The notes beneath the pieces were generated by a model, which was not told the origin of the DNA, ran no database searches, and was given only the letters and a program-made list of their open reading frames with translations. Shown here piece by piece: positions 12,981 to 13,539 of a stretch of 13,539 nt of DNA. The translations under genes and the position numbers were made by a program. The stretch is from JBFGFG01 sp041627475 (GTDB taxonomy: Bacteria > Actinomycetota > Nitriliruptoria > Nitriliruptorales > Nitriliruptoraceae): positions 1 through 13,539 of the forward strand of contig JBFKQZ010000060.1 of assembly GCA_041627475.1 (NCBI GenBank), written 5' to 3'. How positions within the stretch are numbered: the first letter of the stretch is position 1; the number at the start of each line of letters is the position of its first letter.

Positions 12981-13259
12981 ATGACCGACCGCATGCCCAC
13001 CCCGACGCCGCTGCCTCGTCGCCGGCCGGCCCTGATCGTTCCGCAGCGCGTCGGCGTGCAGCCGCAGCCCCAGCAGACCCCTGACGGCGGACTGATCGCC
13101 AAGGTCCTGCGTCGCATCCGCAGCTTCGTCCTCGGCGACACGGCCGTTGCCGGCCTGGAGGCACAGCACGCCGAGGCGCACGCGCAGCGGGCGGTCAGCG
13201 CGGCCAGCGTGGAGCAGGGGCGGTGGCGCAGCAGCTTCCCGGTCGTCGGGGGCGGCTGA
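12981..13259 (+). CDS. Hypothetical protein, 92 residues
   Basis: I do not recognise this protein. The ATG at 12981 follows GGAGG (12971-12975), a good ribosome site. Residues 1-35 are rich in Pro, Arg and Gln. Residues 37-78 look helical and amphipathic (G-L-I-A-K-V-L-R-R-I-R-S-F-V-L, then A-Q-H-A-E-A-H-A-Q-R-A). The tail ends P-V-V-G-G-G. There is no signal peptide or clear membrane span. The divergent arrangement with the XRE-DUF1232 gene suggests it is that regulator's target, by position only. It ends 5 bases from the second LuxR-type regulator, inside a short inverted repeat. The alternative, a spurious frame, is less likely given the ribosome site and the tidy gene spacing. Confidence 0.65.
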   Translation: MTDRMPTPTPLPRRRPALIVPQRVGVQPQPQQTPDGGLIAKVLRRIRSFVLGDTAVAGLEAQHAEAHAQRAVSAASVEQGRWRSSFPVVGGG

Positions 13260-13269
13260 GCCCGTCAGC
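13255..13269. terminator. Short hairpin containing both convergent stop codons
   Basis: GCTGA (13255-13259), a 5-base loop, TCAGC (13265-13269). The left arm ends with the 92-residue gene's TGA and the right arm starts with the second LuxR-type regulator's reverse stop. The stem is only 5 bp, so it is weak alone. It repeats the arrangement at 8337-8352 and 9348-9369. Confidence 0.35.
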
Positions 13270-13539
13270 TCGACACGAGGTCACCGGGTGCGACGACGTC
13301 GCCCAGCTCGCGTCGGGAGGAGACCCCGAGTTTGCGCATGATGCTCGCGGCGTGCGACTCGATCGTGCGCCGCGAGTTGTGCAGCTCCTCGGCGATCTCG
13401 CGATAGAGCAGTCCGTCGAGGATGAGCGGCAGCACGCGTCGCTCGGCCGGGGTGAGCGCGGCGACGCCGTCCGTCGGTGCCTCGGCGACGACCGCCGACT
13501 CGACCGTCTCGCCCCGTGCAGCCAGGGCCTCGGTGCAGC
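13265..13539 (-). CDS. Second LuxR-type (LAL-like) regulator, C-terminal part (5' end outside window)
   Basis: The last 90 residues of a regulator whose gene continues beyond the window. After a variable linker (A-L-A-A-R-G, then an acidic, Ala-rich stretch) comes a LuxR helix-turn-helix starting L-T-P-A-E-R-R and ending R-R-E-L-G-D-V-V. All 55 of these residues are identical to the HTH of the regulator at 9364-12147, while linker and final tail differ (A-P-G-D-L-V-S-S here). The linker resembles the end of the helical region in that paralogue, so a full-length ATPase-LuxR architecture is likely but not visible. Both proteins should recognise the same DNA sites. It converges on the 92-residue gene. 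Confidence 0.9.
   Translation of the reverse strand, partial: CTEALAARGETVESAVVAEAPTDGVAALTPAERRVLPLILDGLLYREIAEELHNSRRTIESHAASIMRKLGVSSRRELGDVVAPGDLVSS
13332..13402. repeat. 71-bp direct repeat, copy 2 (LuxR HTH coding segment)
   Basis: Identical to 9434-9504 including all silent positions. Flanking parts of the same 55-codon HTH region carry about 14 silent differences by hand count, so identity is concentrated in this core. Confidence 0.95.

Noticed and set aside
1..13539. Search for tRNA, rRNA, CRISPR, insertion sequence, phage or toxin-antitoxin signatures
   Set aside because: None seen on either strand; composition appears even across the window and the only exact long repeat is the HTH-coding segment.

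Overview
The window is very GC-rich and gene-dense. It uses GTG and TTG starts freely, shows strong G/C third-position codon bias, and carries several actinobacterial-style regulators (BTAD/SARP-type, LuxR-type with a large ATPase, XRE). This points to a high-GC actinobacterium. A deep-branching lineage such as the Nitriliruptoria is a guess, because nothing here fixes the taxon. I see no tRNA, rRNA, CRISPR array, insertion sequence, phage gene or attachment site.

Layout. (1) 1-2135, + strand: the end of an ABC-2 type exporter operon, with a truncated ATPase and two NodJ/DrrB-like permeases; the first two genes overlap by ATGA. A strong hairpin follows at 2137-2182. (2) 2196-2960, - strand: a pirin with intact metal ligands. 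It is read from an AT-rich promoter with a palindromic operator lodged between the -35 and -10. (3) 3140-8342, + strand: a DUF885 zinc-peptidase-like protein, two tandem paralogous SRPBCC proteins, a PaaZ-type aldehyde dehydrogenase/MaoC hydratase fusion, and a small DUF4267-like membrane protein overlapping the PaaZ stop. The last four probably form one operon. (4) 8347-13539: a regulatory cluster. It holds a minimal BTAD (SARP-type) regulator, a 50-residue DUF1059 protein, a 927-residue ATPase-LuxR regulator, an XRE-HTH protein fused to a DUF1232-like domain, an unrecognised 92-residue protein, and the C-terminus of a second ATPase-LuxR regulator. The HTH of that second regulator matches the first at all 55 residues.

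How the parts relate. The exporter genes would make an ATPase plus heterodimeric permease. PaaZ would process ring-opened phenylacetyl-CoA intermediates, but no other paa gene is in view. The regulatory cluster has tight divergent and convergent spacing. Three heptamer repeats at 11-bp spacing lie over the BTAD gene start and just upstream of the DUF1059 promoter box. This fits a SARP-type regulator controlling itself and its divergent neighbour.

Most notable structure: at the three tight convergent junctions (8342/8347, 9353/9364, 13259/13265) the TGA stops of both facing genes lie inside the two arms of a perfect inverted repeat, so terminator hairpin and stop codons appear merged. The other main leads are the silent-site-identical HTH segment shared by the two LuxR regulators, the SARP-like repeat array, the pirin operator and the XRE-DUF1232 fusion.
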